A DNA stretch of 64,000 nucleotides from Salinibacillus kushneri (GTDB taxonomy: Bacteria; Bacillota; Bacilli; Bacillales; Alkalibacillaceae), in contig NZ_FOHJ01000002.1 of the NCBI RefSeq assembly GCF_900111405.1, positions 1 to 64,000 on the forward strand. Reading direction: 5' to 3'. Position numbers and translations under genes: made by a program. Below, one piece after another: positions 51,892 to 60,823 of this stretch (within the stretch, counting starts at the first letter, position 1; every line of letters starts with the position of its first letter). Below the pieces are notes generated by a model that saw only the letters and a program-made list of their open reading frames with translations, searched no databases and was not told the origin of the DNA.

Positions 51892-52809
51892 ATGAGCGTA
51901 TTGGAAGTTAGCAATTTAACGAAGAAGTTTGGGAAGTTTACAGCTTTAGATGGTGTTAATTTCGAAGTTGGTAGTGGGGAGGTTTTCGGATTTATTGGAC
52001 CTAATGGAGCCGGTAAATCAACGACAATACGAGTATTACTGGGTATTTTAAAGGCAACAGAAGGGGAAGTTAAGTTATTTGGTAAGGATGCTTGGAATGA
52101 GGCAGTTGAAATTCATAAGAGATTGGCCTATGTACCGGGTGATGTCAATTTATGGCCTAACTTAACAGGTGGGGAAGTAATTGATTTATTTGTAAAATTA
52201 CGAGGGGGCAATAATAAAAGCAGAAGAGAAGAATTGATCAAAAAATTTGATTTAGATCCCACAAAGAAATGCCGAACATATTCTAAGGGTAACCGACAAA
52301 AGGTTGCATTAATTGCAGCCTTTTCATCAGATGCAGACTTGTATATTCTAGATGAACCAACCTCTGGACTTGATCCGTTGATGGAAAAGGTTTTTCAGGA
52401 GTGTGTAATGGATGTTAAAAACAGAGGAAAAAGTGTACTGCTTTCAAGTCATATCCTTTCAGAAGTAGAAAAATTGTGTGATAGAGTGGGAATCATTCGA
52501 CAAGGCAAAATCATAGAAACTGGATCATTAAGCGAACTCCGTCATCTAACCCGTACACATATTCTTGTAGAGACAAAACAATCCATTTCATCGTTAAATG
52601 AATTGCAGGGAATCCATAAAATAGAAGAAACAGATCAAGGTTTAACCTTTCAAGTAGATACGGAACAACTGGACGATGTTATCAGGCATATTAGTCAGTT
52701 TGGAATTGAAAAGTTGGAGAGTGCACCGCCAACCCTAGAAGATTTATTTATGCGTCATTATGAAAGCAAAGATAAATCAGAAGGGAAAGAAACAGGAGGT
52801 GTCCGTTAA
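51892..52809 (+). CDS. ABC exporter ATP-binding subunit
   Basis: 305 aa; ATG after GGGAGGAT, 12 bases after the repressor stop. Walker A FIGPNGAGKSTTIRVLLG (residues about 34-51), signature YSKGNRQKVALIAAFS (Q-loop-linked SKGN variant instead of LSGGQ, usual in this drug-export group), Walker B LYILDEPTSGLDP, H-loop LLSSHILSEVEKL. The C-terminal 70 residues are a regulatory extension. Partner permease overlaps its stop. Powers efflux across the membrane. Confidence 0.9.
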   Translation: MSVLEVSNLTKKFGKFTALDGVNFEVGSGEVFGFIGPNGAGKSTTIRVLLGILKATEGEVKLFGKDAWNEAVEIHKRLAYVPGDVNLWPNLTGGEVIDLFVKLRGGNNKSRREELIKKFDLDPTKKCRTYSKGNRQKVALIAAFSSDADLYILDEPTSGLDPLMEKVFQECVMDVKNRGKSVLLSSHILSEVEKLCDRVGIIRQGKIIETGSLSELRHLTRTHILVETKQSISSLNELQGIHKIEETDQGLTFQVDTEQLDDVIRHISQFGIEKLESAPPTLEDLFMRHYESKDKSEGKETGGVR

Positions 52810-54410
52810 TGGATCAACATAGCTTTGCTAACACAGGTAAACTATCTCGATTTATTCTCCGTCTTGATAGAGTAAAAATCCCATTATGGATAATGGGATT
52901 GGCAATGTTCACATTAGTCGTACCTCCTGCTTTTGATAATTTATATAAAACGCAGCAGGAAAGAGATGCCATTACTGAAACTATGGCAAATCCCGCAATG
53001 ACAGCGATGTTAGGGACCGGTGATTTGGATAATTATACGATTGGTGCCATGACAGCCCATCAAATGATAGTAATGACTGCAGTAATTGTCGGTATAATGG
53101 CTGTTTTACTTGTGACACGTCATACAAGAGCAGATGAAGAGGATGGTCGCATTGAAATGATTCGTTCTTTACCATCAGGCCGCCTTTCTTACTTAAATGC
53201 TTCATTAATTGTATCAAGTGGGACGTTTATTGGTTTAGCGTTGGTTATAGGCTTTGGATTGTATGGACTTGGAATTGAAAGTATGGATTTAGAAGGGTCC
53301 TTGCTTTATGGTGCTGCTTTAGGCGGGACGGGATTCGTTTTTACAGGAGTGACAGCGATTTTCGCCCAGCTTTCAGAAAGTTCCCGAGGTACGATCGGAT
53401 GGTCGGTTGCTATCCTGCTTCTTGCTTACCTTTTTCGGGCTATTACTGATATAAGTAACGAAGCATTATCATGGATTTCTCCATTAGGATGGGTATCGAA
53501 AGCAGAAGTATATTCATCTAATAATTGGGGCTCTATATTGTTAATGCTGGCTGTTTCTATCCTATTATTTGTAGTTGCAAATTACCTAAATAATATTCGT
53601 GATTTAGAACAAGGATTCATAGCATCCAAACCAGGGAGAAGATATGCCTCGCGTCTTTTGCAAAGTCCAATTGGTTTAGCGTTTCGACTGCAGCGAACCG
53701 GGTTTATAGCATGGGCAATTGGATTGTTTGTGCTAGGGGCTTCCTATGGATCTATATTTGGCGATTTAGAATCGTTTTTTGAAGGAAATGAAATGTATCA
53801 ACAAATGCTACAACAAGCTGAAGGAGCTTCTATTGTCGAACAATTTATTCCAACATTGATGATCGTCATTTCTCTTATAGCAACGATACCTCCTGTTATG
53901 GCTATGAATAAACTTCGTGGTGAAGAGAAAAAGGAGCGTTTGGAGCATTTATTAAGTAGGGCTGTATCGAGGACAAAGCTTATAGGATCCTATTTAATCA
54001 TGGCGGTTGTGAATGGTTTTGTGATGATTTCCCTTAGTGCCCTTGGCCTGTGGTCTGCAGCAACAACTGTTATGGATACGGGTCTGGAATTAGGAATGGT
54101 CTATAGTGCAGCTCTTGTATTTTACCCAGCAATGCTGGTTATGATTGGTATCGCTGCATTCCTTATTGGATTATTACCAATGCTGACCTCTTTGATTTGG
54201 ATTTATTTTATTTATTCATTCTTCGTCCTATATTTAGGGAACTTAATGCAAATTCCCGATTTGGTAGGGAAACTATCTCCATTTGGTCATGTTCCACAAG
54301 TACCTATAGAGGATGTAACATTTATGCCATTGTTCTTATTAAGTATTATTGCGTTAGGATTAATGATGATTAGCTTTGTAGGTTTTCGAAAACGTGATAG
54401 TAAAAATTAA
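52809..54410 (+). CDS. ABC exporter permease (ABC-2 type)
   Basis: 533 aa; its ATG overlaps the ATPase stop by one base. About 12 membrane helices in two halves. Each half contains a cytosolic loop with RADEEDGRIEMIRSLPSGRL or RGEEKKERLEHLLSRAVSRT, the coupling motif of this permease family. A terminator follows at 54482. With the ATPase it forms a drug exporter similar to TetR-controlled antibiotic efflux systems of Bacillaceae. Confidence 0.88.
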   Translation: MDQHSFANTGKLSRFILRLDRVKIPLWIMGLAMFTLVVPPAFDNLYKTQQERDAITETMANPAMTAMLGTGDLDNYTIGAMTAHQMIVMTAVIVGIMAVLLVTRHTRADEEDGRIEMIRSLPSGRLSYLNASLIVSSGTFIGLALVIGFGLYGLGIESMDLEGSLLYGAALGGTGFVFTGVTAIFAQLSESSRGTIGWSVAILLLAYLFRAITDISNEALSWISPLGWVSKAEVYSSNNWGSILLMLAVSILLFVVANYLNNIRDLEQGFIASKPGRRYASRLLQSPIGLAFRLQRTGFIAWAIGLFVLGASYGSIFGDLESFFEGNEMYQQMLQQAEGASIVEQFIPTLMIVISLIATIPPVMAMNKLRGEEKKERLEHLLSRAVSRTKLIGSYLIMAVVNGFVMISLSALGLWSAATTVMDTGLELGMVYSAALVFYPAMLVMIGIAAFLIGLLPMLTSLIWIYFIYSFFVLYLGNLMQIPDLVGKLSPFGHVPQVPIEDVTFMPLFLLSIIALGLMMISFVGFRKRDSKN

Positions 54411-54481
54411 CATGGCTAAGCAGAGTATCAGACTATCATTACTTTACAAGGTTTTCCCTCAAAGAAAAGGATGTTTCAAAG

Positions 54482-54526
54482 CTGAAGGCTTTTTCCGGAA
54501 TTTGTCTGGTAGGCCTTCAGTTTTTT
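54482..54526 (+). terminator. Terminator of the ABC exporter operon
   Basis: CTGAAGGC pairs with GCCTTCAG, then six T. Confidence 0.85.
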
Positions 54527-54689
54527 ATACGAGGAAGTTGGGGGGAGGAAGCTGCGGAAGTTCAGGATTTTCAATAAAATCAAACGAGCTGGTTTAAGTC
54601 CAGTACAATATCGAACTCAAACCAGCCAATCAGATGCAAAATTAACACTCTACATTTTGGGGCTCACCCCCACCTCTTGGCAGTTTTTC

Positions 54690-56153
54690 TCAATCAATTG
54701 AATGTTGTATCAACTTTTTCTCATGTATATTCAATTGAAAGTCTGCTACATTTTTTATGAATTGTTTATCATGTGATACAAAAAGGATTGTGCCTTCATA
54801 ACCTGCAAAAAAAGTTTCTAATGCTTCAATAGCATGGATGTCTAAAAAATTGGTCGGTTCATCTAACAATAAAATATTATATTCCCCTAAGAACAGCTGA
54901 CAAAGTTGGAGTCGAATAACTTCTCCACCACTTAAGGATTTCACGTTTTTTTGTATATCTGTACCAACAAACTGCATGGAATGTAAAATACGCCGTAAAA
55001 ATGTTTCATCATATTCTGATCGATTTTTCACAAATTGCAACACCGTTTCATTACTCGTGAATTGATAACTCATTTGCTTGAAGTAACCCATTTTTGCTTT
55101 TGGAGAAATGATTAAATTAGAATCAAGATTCGCTATATGGTGTAGCAATGTACTTTTTCCACTGCCATTGCTGCCTGAAATCGCAATTTTTTGACCAAGT
55201 GGCAGCTGGAAACGAACATCTTCTAATAATACTTTGTTCTCAACTTTAAGAGTAAATCGGTCTGCCATAATGGGGAACTTATTATGCAATTCTACCGTTT
55301 TAGATGGATGGAAGATAATAGGTTTATCTTCTTTAACAGCTTCAACTTCCTGAAGTTTTTCCATTCGACTCTCAATAGCTTTTGCTGCATGTTGCATGGC
55401 TTTTTGGCTGGTACCTTTGGACTTTGTCATTAACGATTTATTCGGTAGGGCATTCGCTTCCCTTTTTGACATTCGTTTTGCCTGAGCAACCTTCTGAGCT
55501 TTTTTCATTTTTTCTTGTGCAGCTTTTTCGAGCCGGCTCTTTTCTTTAATGAACTGTTCATGGGCCTTCTGTTGTTGTTCACGTTCTAACTTCTTTTGAA
55601 CTGCATATTCACTATAATTTCCTGAATAAACACGTACCTTACCCTCATCCATTTCCCAAATCGTCGTGACCAGTTCGTCTAGTACAACACGGTCATGACT
55701 AATTAATACAAGCGCTCCATAATAATACCGAAGTTCATCTAAGAAAAAAGATATCCCATCTTGATCCAAGTGCGTTGTCGGCTCATCTATTAGCAATGCT
55801 TCGTAATAATGGGTAAACAACTGAGCAAGCTTCAACCTGGTTTGTTCCCCACCACTTAACTGAATTGAATCTTCTGGTATATCTAATTTTCCAAGTAATA
55901 CTGGATCGGCTTCAAGGGCTGGTGGTGCTTCAATTTGCTCAAAATATCCGAACTCAACATGACGAAGCACTTTCCCTTTTGTTGGTTGAACATTACCTGC
56001 TAATAATTTCAAAATGGTACTTTTTCCTGCCCCGTTTTTACCAACAATTCCGATACGGTCGAATTGATGGATCGCTAATCGGTCAATCTTTAAAATTTCC
56101 TTATCTAAATATGTCACTTCAACATTTTCAAATTCAAAACAAATTTGTTCCAT
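54690..56153 (-). CDS. ABC-F ribosome-protection ATPase (Vga/VmlR/Msr-like)
   Basis: 487 aa; ATG after GGGAGGTAGC. Two ATPase domains and no membrane helices: first Walker A GIVGKNGAGKSTILKLLAG and signature LSGGEQTRLKLAQLF, Walker B ALLIDEPTTHLD; then a basic inter-domain linker (KEKSRLEKAAQEKMKKAQK); second Walker A AISGSNGSGKSTLLHHIA and SGGEVIRLQLCQLF, Walker B ILLLDEPTNFLD. Antibiotic-resistance ABC-F proteins bind the ribosome E-site and dislodge drugs from the peptidyl-transferase or exit-tunnel region. The leader regulation described at 56154-56693 confirms that type of role. Substrate class (macrolide, lincosamide, pleuromutilin) cannot be fixed from sequence. Confidence 0.9.
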   Translation of the reverse strand: MEQICFEFENVEVTYLDKEILKIDRLAIHQFDRIGIVGKNGAGKSTILKLLAGNVQPTKGKVLRHVEFGYFEQIEAPPALEADPVLLGKLDIPEDSIQLSGGEQTRLKLAQLFTHYYEALLIDEPTTHLDQDGISFFLDELRYYYGALVLISHDRVVLDELVTTIWEMDEGKVRVYSGNYSEYAVQKKLEREQQQKAHEQFIKEKSRLEKAAQEKMKKAQKVAQAKRMSKREANALPNKSLMTKSKGTSQKAMQHAAKAIESRMEKLQEVEAVKEDKPIIFHPSKTVELHNKFPIMADRFTLKVENKVLLEDVRFQLPLGQKIAISGSNGSGKSTLLHHIANLDSNLIISPKAKMGYFKQMSYQFTSNETVLQFVKNRSEYDETFLRRILHSMQFVGTDIQKNVKSLSGGEVIRLQLCQLFLGEYNILLLDEPTNFLDIHAIEALETFFAGYEGTILFVSHDKQFIKNVADFQLNIHEKKLIQHSID

Positions 56154-56229
56154 CTTTGCTACCTCCCGAAATTTTTATCATTTCGTATCGATAGCGAGAA
56201 TCGATACGAGCTTCTGGACCAAGCTCGTA
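56154..56229 (-). promoter_or_regulatory. Four-segment translational attenuator in front of the ABC-F gene
   Basis: Mutually exclusive stems, plus-strand coordinates. 1:2 = 56221-56231 with 56203-56213 (11 bp perfect); 2:3 = 56200-56209 with 56183-56192 (10 bp perfect); 3:4 = 56180-56185 with 56167-56172 (6 bp), which adjoins the GGGAGGT ribosome binding site. The stop codon of leader peptide MQFLLFY overlaps segment 1. A ribosome stalled there would release segment 2 to pair with 3 and free the start site, as in erm leaders. Confidence 0.7.
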
Positions 56230-56253
56230 TCAATAAAATAATAAAAATTGCAT
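56230..56253 (-). CDS. Leader peptide MQFLLFY
   Basis: Seven codons and TGA; strong AGGAGGA site 6 bases upstream (56260-56266). Its stop region is part of attenuator segment 1. Near copy of the peptide at 56361. Likely senses ribosome-stalling drug. Confidence 0.7.
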   Translation of the reverse strand: MQFLLFY

Positions 56254-56360
56254 GGTTTTCTCCTCCTATCTCTTTTCCTATTCACAAACAACATTTACAT
56301 CATGATAAGAGCGGTGTTGATAACAATCGCCCAGACAAACCATCAAAGCCAAAGCTCGTA

Positions 56361-56384
56361 TCAATAAAAAAGGATCATCTGCAT
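56361..56384 (-). CDS. Leader peptide MQMILFY
   Basis: Seven codons and TGA, with GGAGGGA upstream (56392-56398). Followed by GATACGAGCTT as in the downstream leader, so a duplicated leader-segment-1 unit; no clear complete second attenuator follows it. Confidence 0.55.
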   Translation of the reverse strand: MQMILFY

Positions 56385-56407
56385 TTAAAATCCCTCCATC
56401 TATTTAC

Positions 56408-56444
56408 ATAAAAATAAAAATCACAGACGGTCTGTCTGTGATTT
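56408..56444 (-). terminator. Terminator inside the ABC-F leader
   Basis: AAATCACAGAC pairs with GTCTGTGATTT (11-bp perfect, loop of 5), then TTTTATTTTTA on the minus strand. It lies between the ErmDL-type leader and the first MQ-leader. Confidence 0.85.
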
Positions 56445-56517
56445 AGAGTAAAGGGCTCTTCTAATCGAGTGGGTTATGAAGTTATCTATCGCCAAATAAG
56501 TCTCTCATAAAGATTAC

Positions 56518-56550
56518 ATATAAATAAAGAAAGGCAGAAAATCCCCTTTC
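56518..56550 (-). terminator. Upstream terminator-like hairpin in the ABC-F leader
   Basis: GAAAGG pairs with CCTTTC, followed on the minus strand by TTTATTTAT. Another hairpin (ACTCTGT/ACAGAGT, 56611-56632) lies between it and the ErmDL leader, followed on the minus strand by GTCCTTTTTT. Together they look like serial transcription attenuators. Confidence 0.55.
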
Positions 56551-56648
56551 TTCAACTGATACCATTATATAAAATGAGGACTATTAAAAAAGGACAGACT
56601 TATCCCATTTACTCTGTATATACAAACAGAGTCTTTGACCATATTCAA

Positions 56649-56693
56649 TTACTGGTTCAAAGTAGGGAAACGAAGTCTCATAGAGTGTGTCAT
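56649..56693 (-). CDS. ErmDL-type leader peptide MTHSMRLRFPTLNQ
   Basis: 14 codons and TAA, with AGGAGGA 9 bases upstream. The peptide is, as I recall it, the same as the ErmD/ErmK leader of Bacillus; the Arg-Leu-Arg (+X+) motif makes ribosomes stall in the presence of macrolides. Hairpins immediately downstream fit transcription attenuation. So expression of the ABC-F gene should respond to macrolides. Confidence 0.88.
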   Translation of the reverse strand: MTHSMRLRFPTLNQ

Positions 56694-56740
56694 TTTTTAA
56701 TAATCCTCCTTACATTTTAAAAATACAGTTATTTACTATT

Positions 56741-56769
56741 ATTTTAGTGAGACTTCTTGAAAAAGTCAA
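56741..56769 (-). promoter_or_regulatory. Promoter of the ABC-F leader transcript
   Basis: On the minus strand TTGACT (56764-56769), 17 bases, TAAAAT (56741-56746), 47 bases before the ErmDL start. The rest of the gap to 57100 holds no gene. Confidence 0.75.
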
Positions 56770-57127
56770 AGGAAAAGGACACTTATTTCATTAGTCTACT
56801 TCGGTAGCTGAACAAGCAAAGCGCAAACAAGTGACATTTCGATTACATCTATTACAATTGAAATTAGTTTGTTACAAAAACGCTCGTTTATAAATGCTGT
56901 CAACACCATTTTTATTGCAACTTTTTCATTTTATTGAATTTATTTCCAAATAATATAAATCTAGTATTTTTCTATTCATTTAGATAGTTAAGGGAAATTT
57001 TAATAGTGAAGAAGTTTATAAAAAAGGAACAATCATAGAAATGGAAAATCCCCCCTCAATTATTACAAAAAAATCATGCTAAAATTTTGATGTAAGTTAA
57101 TTTGGCAACAAAGGAGAGGAATTTTCA

Positions 57128-57910
57128 ATGTTTAAGAAAATCGCAATGCTCACTGCCTTATCATCAGCTGTTATCTTTGGATCCGCTTTTGATAAAGCTG
57201 ATGCCGAACAAAATCATTCGTTTAACCATAATATCTCCTATTTTGTAAATGGAGAAAATGGTAGTTTAATGAAAGAGTCACAAATGAACATCAATAAACT
57301 TATGAATCAATTAATGGAAAACTATAATATGAATTGGAAAGAATTCAATCAGAAGCAAGATCAAGGGGAAAAGCCTGCTCAAAAAGAACAACCGGTAAAA
57401 GAGCCATCTGCTAAGGATCCATCTAAAGAACAGAAGCAGGAGCAAGCACAGGAAAAAGCGCCCGAACAGGAAAGAGAACAGGCTCAAGAACAAGCTAAAG
57501 AAACAGAAAATAGTCAATCACAAGAATCGAACCTTAGTCAATTTGAACAGGAAGTAGTAGACCTAACGAACCAAGAAAGGGAGAAGCAAGGTTTAGCTCC
57601 ATTAAAAATTGATAAGGAATTAAGCAAAGTAGCAAGAGAAAAATCACGAGATATGGCTGAAAACAATTATTTTTCTCACAACAGTCCAAATTATGGTTCA
57701 CCTTTTAATATGATGAAAAGCTATGGAATAACGTACCGTACGGCAGGCGAGAATATTGCCAAAGGTCAGCGTACACCTGAAGAAGTTGTGAATGGATGGA
57801 TGAACAGTGAAGGACACCGTGCCAATATTTTAAATGAAAACTTTACCCATATTGGTGTTGGATACGTAGAACAAGGAAACCACTGGACACAACAATTCAT
57901 TGGTAAATAA
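57128..57910 (+). CDS. Secreted CAP-domain (SCP/YkwD-like) protein
   Basis: 260 aa; ATG after AAAGGAGAGGA. Signal peptide KKIAMLTALSSAVIFGSAFD then ADAEQ. A low-complexity Glu/Gln/Lys linker (residues about 75-130) precedes the CAP domain: VVDLTNQEREKQGLAPLKID, VAREKSRDMAENNYFSHNSP, the Ca/metal-site-like GENIAKGQRTPEEVVNGWMN, then SEGHRANILNENFTHIGVGY. This matches the YkwD/CwpM type found in Bacillus spore coats and cell walls. Function of these proteins is not settled. Strong terminator follows. Confidence 0.88.
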   Translation: MFKKIAMLTALSSAVIFGSAFDKADAEQNHSFNHNISYFVNGENGSLMKESQMNINKLMNQLMENYNMNWKEFNQKQDQGEKPAQKEQPVKEPSAKDPSKEQKQEQAQEKAPEQEREQAQEQAKETENSQSQESNLSQFEQEVVDLTNQEREKQGLAPLKIDKELSKVAREKSRDMAENNYFSHNSPNYGSPFNMMKSYGITYRTAGENIAKGQRTPEEVVNGWMNSEGHRANILNENFTHIGVGYVEQGNHWTQQFIGK

Positions 57911-57953
57911 TTATTAACGTCTGAAGAGGCTGGCTTACCTATACGATAAATAC

Positions 57954-58001
57954 AAAGGACCATACCGAATAGTCAAAACTATTCGGTATGGTCCTTTTTT
58001 T
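57954..58001 (+). terminator. Strong terminator
   Basis: AAAGGACCATACCGAATAG-tcaaaa-CTATTCGGTATGGTCCTTT, 19-bp perfect stem and T-run. Confidence 0.95.
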
Positions 58002-58102
58002 GTTGACAACTCTGAATGGTTTAATGATGCAACATAGAAACTTACGTATCCTGGTATTGAAGGAAAGACGCCCTTTAATTAAACCCTACATACATTTAAT
58101 TA

Positions 58103-58735
58103 TTATTGTGAAACTTTTGTATTAAGTAATTTTACTCCCATCATAATAAAAACTACTCCGGTCATTTTACTTAAAAGCAATTCAATCTTTGAGTTCTCTC
58201 TCAGTTTTTTAGTCATCAAAGAAGAAAAATAGGCTGTGAACAGAGACCATGTTCCTCCGGTTAATGTAAAAGTAAGACCTAGGAGTATAAAAGGTATCGG
58301 ACTTGCAGTAGCATCAGTGTGAATGAATTGAGGAAGAAAAGCTAAGAAAAACAAAGCTACTTTCGGATTCGTAACATTCGTTATCATACCTTGTAAAAAT
58401 ATTTTTTTATTATTTGTTTTTGGCAATGATTTCAGTTCATTTGCTGTCTTTTTGGCAATGATCATTTGAAAACCTAAATAAGCTAGATACAAGGCTCCTA
58501 AAATTTTGATTGCATTAAATAAAAAAGCTGATTGAACTAAAATAAGTGATAGTCCAAAAGCAGCTAATAATGTATGTACTACAACACCAGCAGTAATGCC
58601 AAGAGCTGAAAAAAGCCCGGCTAATTTACCTTGTGAGATACTTCTGCTTACGATATACATGGTATCTGTACCAGGTGTTAAATTCAGCAAAATAGCTGCT
58701 ACTAAAAACCCGCCAAAATTCACCATTTGATCCAT
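58103..58735 (-). CDS. LysE/RhtB-family amino-acid exporter
   Basis: 210 aa from ATG 58735 (GGTGAT upstream; the ATG at 58747 is too early). Six hydrophobic helices. The family motif near the start reads LLNLTPGTDTMYIVSRSISQ, followed by GITAGVVVHTLLAAFGLS. A second conserved part is MITNVTNPKVALFFLAFLPQF. Exports amino acids or their derivatives across the cell membrane; substrate not predictable. Confidence 0.87.
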   Translation of the reverse strand: MDQMVNFGGFLVAAILLNLTPGTDTMYIVSRSISQGKLAGLFSALGITAGVVVHTLLAAFGLSLILVQSAFLFNAIKILGALYLAYLGFQMIIAKKTANELKSLPKTNNKKIFLQGMITNVTNPKVALFFLAFLPQFIHTDATASPIPFILLGLTFTLTGGTWSLFTAYFSSLMTKKLRENSKIELLLSKMTGVVFIMMGVKLLNTKVSQ

Positions 58736-59033
58736 AGTTATCACCATAATATTCAGATTTGAAGCCGAATCGTGCTTTATAAACTAAATACTCATTCGTT
58801 ACATAATAGATTATTCTTTATTTTCATTTTATCATATATTCATTTTGATATATGGTGCTCCCATACCTCTATTTGCTTCCTGACATGCTGATTCATCTAT
58901 CGCCATTTGGTATTCTCCATATCAAACCTCTTCCTTCTCATTATATTTAAGACTTATTTAAGAATTACCTAAGGGTGATTTTAGAATTCCTTTGTATGCT
59001 AGATACAGAGTTCAAACAAAGGAGGAAAATATT

Positions 59034-59453
59034 TTGGAGACCATAAATCTAAGAGTTCGTATAGGAAGAATCGTTTACCTTATATTAGCGATTCTTTTTG
59101 CATTAAGTGTTGTTATTCAGATTTTTTTGGCAGGCATGGCGATTTTTATAAGTCCGGTAAATTGGATGAAGCATATGATATTCGTCCACTTATTTGGATT
59201 TAATATTCCGATTTTCATGTTTATTTTTGCATTTATTGGTGCATTACCACGCTTTGCATACTGGCAATTGTTAGGAATGTTAACGCTGATATTCCTTATG
59301 TATTTCACCGCAAATATTACTACTGCATTACCATGGCTAGGTGCTATGCATCCCGTTTTCGGTGTTCTATTATTCGTGTTGTCATACAAAACGGTTCGGA
59401 AAATATGGAAATTCACATTCGACAACAATAGAAATCAGAAGGGAGAGGCTTAA
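59034..59453 (+). CDS. DUF6220-type membrane protein
   Basis: 139 aa from TTG 59034, 9 bases after AAAGGAGG. Four membrane helices (VYLILAILFALSVVIQIFLA, IFMFIFAFIGAL, LGMLTLIFLMYFTANI, HPVFGVLLFVLSY) with a MKHMIFVHLFGFN loop. First of four closely packed genes with the two-component system; possibly a signal input or the regulated target. DUF number recalled from similar proteins. Confidence 0.7.
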   Translation: METINLRVRIGRIVYLILAILFALSVVIQIFLAGMAIFISPVNWMKHMIFVHLFGFNIPIFMFIFAFIGALPRFAYWQLLGMLTLIFLMYFTANITTALPWLGAMHPVFGVLLFVLSYKTVRKIWKFTFDNNRNQKGEA

Positions 59454-59454
59454 T

Positions 59455-59652
59455 ATGAGAATCTTTTTAGGAATACTTGTCGGTTTAATCGGAGGATTTG
59501 TTCTTGGTATTGCATTATCAAGCTTTATCGGAATATTGGGAATGATGATATTTAATGAACCAATGGGGATTAAATATCTTTCTTACTTCACAGCTATGAT
59601 TTGTGCTGTTGTGGTACCGATTATGGACCAGAAGAACCTGAAAAACAGATAA
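59455..59652 (+). CDS. DUF5957-type small membrane protein
   Basis: 65 aa; ATG after GGGAGAGG, immediately after the previous stop. Two helices: FLGILVGLIGGFVLGIALSS and YFTAMICAVVVPIM. Operon member with the DUF6220 protein and the sensor kinase. Confidence 0.7.
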   Translation: MRIFLGILVGLIGGFVLGIALSSFIGILGMMIFNEPMGIKYLSYFTAMICAVVVPIMDQKNLKNR

Positions 59653-59734
59653 GGGATGTGCTAAACTTTTCATAAAGATTAGATTACATTAAATTAAATT
59701 TGTTTAAAGTAGATGGAAGAAGCAGGTGAACCTC

Positions 59735-60823
59735 ATGTCCATTAAGAAGCGATTACTATTGTCTAATATAGGGATGATTGTGCTTCCGATTGTAGGATTT
59801 TTATTAGTTGAAATGATATTAGGTTACGTTATGTTTGTCATGTTTAATGGTGACCCACAAGGAGCGGATCTACAACTATTTTTTAGTCTGCGTTTTATTT
59901 CGATTGTACTCATTGTCGTTCTGACAAATGGATTATTAACGTATTACGTCTCCAGAAGCATCATTAAACCAATCAAAGAACTATCCCATTCGGCAAGAAA
60001 AATTAGTGAAGGGAATTTAGAGTATAGCGTTGCAACGGACAGGAAAGATGAGCTTGGTGCGCTTTCTAATACGTTTGAAGAAATGAGGATTAGCTTGAAA
60101 CAGGCAAAGGCGGATCAGGCAAGGTATGAACGCAATCGCCAGGAGCTAATGGCGAGTATTTCTCATGATTTATCAACACCTTTAACATCGATAAAAGGTT
60201 ATGTAAAGGGAATTCAGGATGGAGTGGCGAATACTCCAGATAAACTGGAACGGTATATGGACATCATTTATAAAACGGCCAATGACATGGAAAGCCTTAT
60301 CGATAATTTATTTCGATATTCCAAATTGGATATCGAACAAATACCGTTTACGTTTGAAAAAGTAGATTTGTATTCCTTTTTCGCTGATTTTATTGATGAA
60401 TTGGATTTTGAATTAGAAAAGGAAGAGGGAACGGCTGCCTTGCAAGCCGATCCAAAGGATTCCTATATAGTAGAAGCAGATCGTGAGCAGTTAAGGCGAG
60501 TCGTAACCAATATCGTTCAAAATAGCTTGAAATATATGAAAAGAGAGCATAAGAAAATTAGAGTCCGTTTAAAATCTGAGGCTCAGCAGGTGAAGGTTGA
60601 AATAAAAGATAATGGAAGCGGAATCCCTCAAGAAGATATTCCCCACATTTTCGAAAGCTTTTACCGGACAGACGCATCAAGAAATTCTTCAACAGGTGGC
60701 AGTGGTCTTGGACTGGCCATCGTAAAAAAAATCATTGAAGAGCATTGCGGAAAAGTTTGGGCTGAAAGCGAACAAGGACAAGGTACAAGCATCTACTTTA
60801 CACTAAAGAAGGTGTCATCATGA
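59735..60823 (+). CDS. Two-component sensor histidine kinase
   Basis: 362 aa from ATG 59735 after GCAGGTGAA (GTG 59726 is a poorer option). Two membrane helices (about 8-30 and 47-70) with a very short outside loop, so sensing is likely within the membrane. [25 protein letters not shown]-box [17 protein letters not shown] (phospho-His about residue 145); N-box [11 protein letters not shown]1/G2 [15 protein letters not shown] and [13 protein letters not shown]. It phosphorylates the next gene's product; overlap ATGA at 60820. Confidence 0.92.
   Translation: MSIKKRLLLSNIGMIVLPIVGFLLVEMILGYVMFVMFNGDPQGADLQLFFSLRFISIVLIVVLTNGLLTYYVSRSIIKPIKELSHSARKISEGNLEYSVATDRKDELGALSNTFEEMRISLKQAKADQARYERNRQELMASISHDLSTPLTSIKGYVKGIQDGVANTPDKLERYMDIIYKTANDMESLIDNLFRYSKLDIEQIPFTFEKVDLYSFFADFIDELDFELEKEEGTAALQADPKDSYIVEADREQLRRVVTNIVQNSLKYMKREHKKIRVRLKSEAQQVKVEIKDNGSGIPQEDIPHIFESFYRTDASRNSSTGGSGLGLAIVKKIIEEHCGKVWAESEQGQGTSIYFTLKKVSS

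Noticed and set aside
54394-54597. 67-aa frame after the ABC permease
   Set aside because: It runs through the operon terminator hairpin and has no ribosome binding site.
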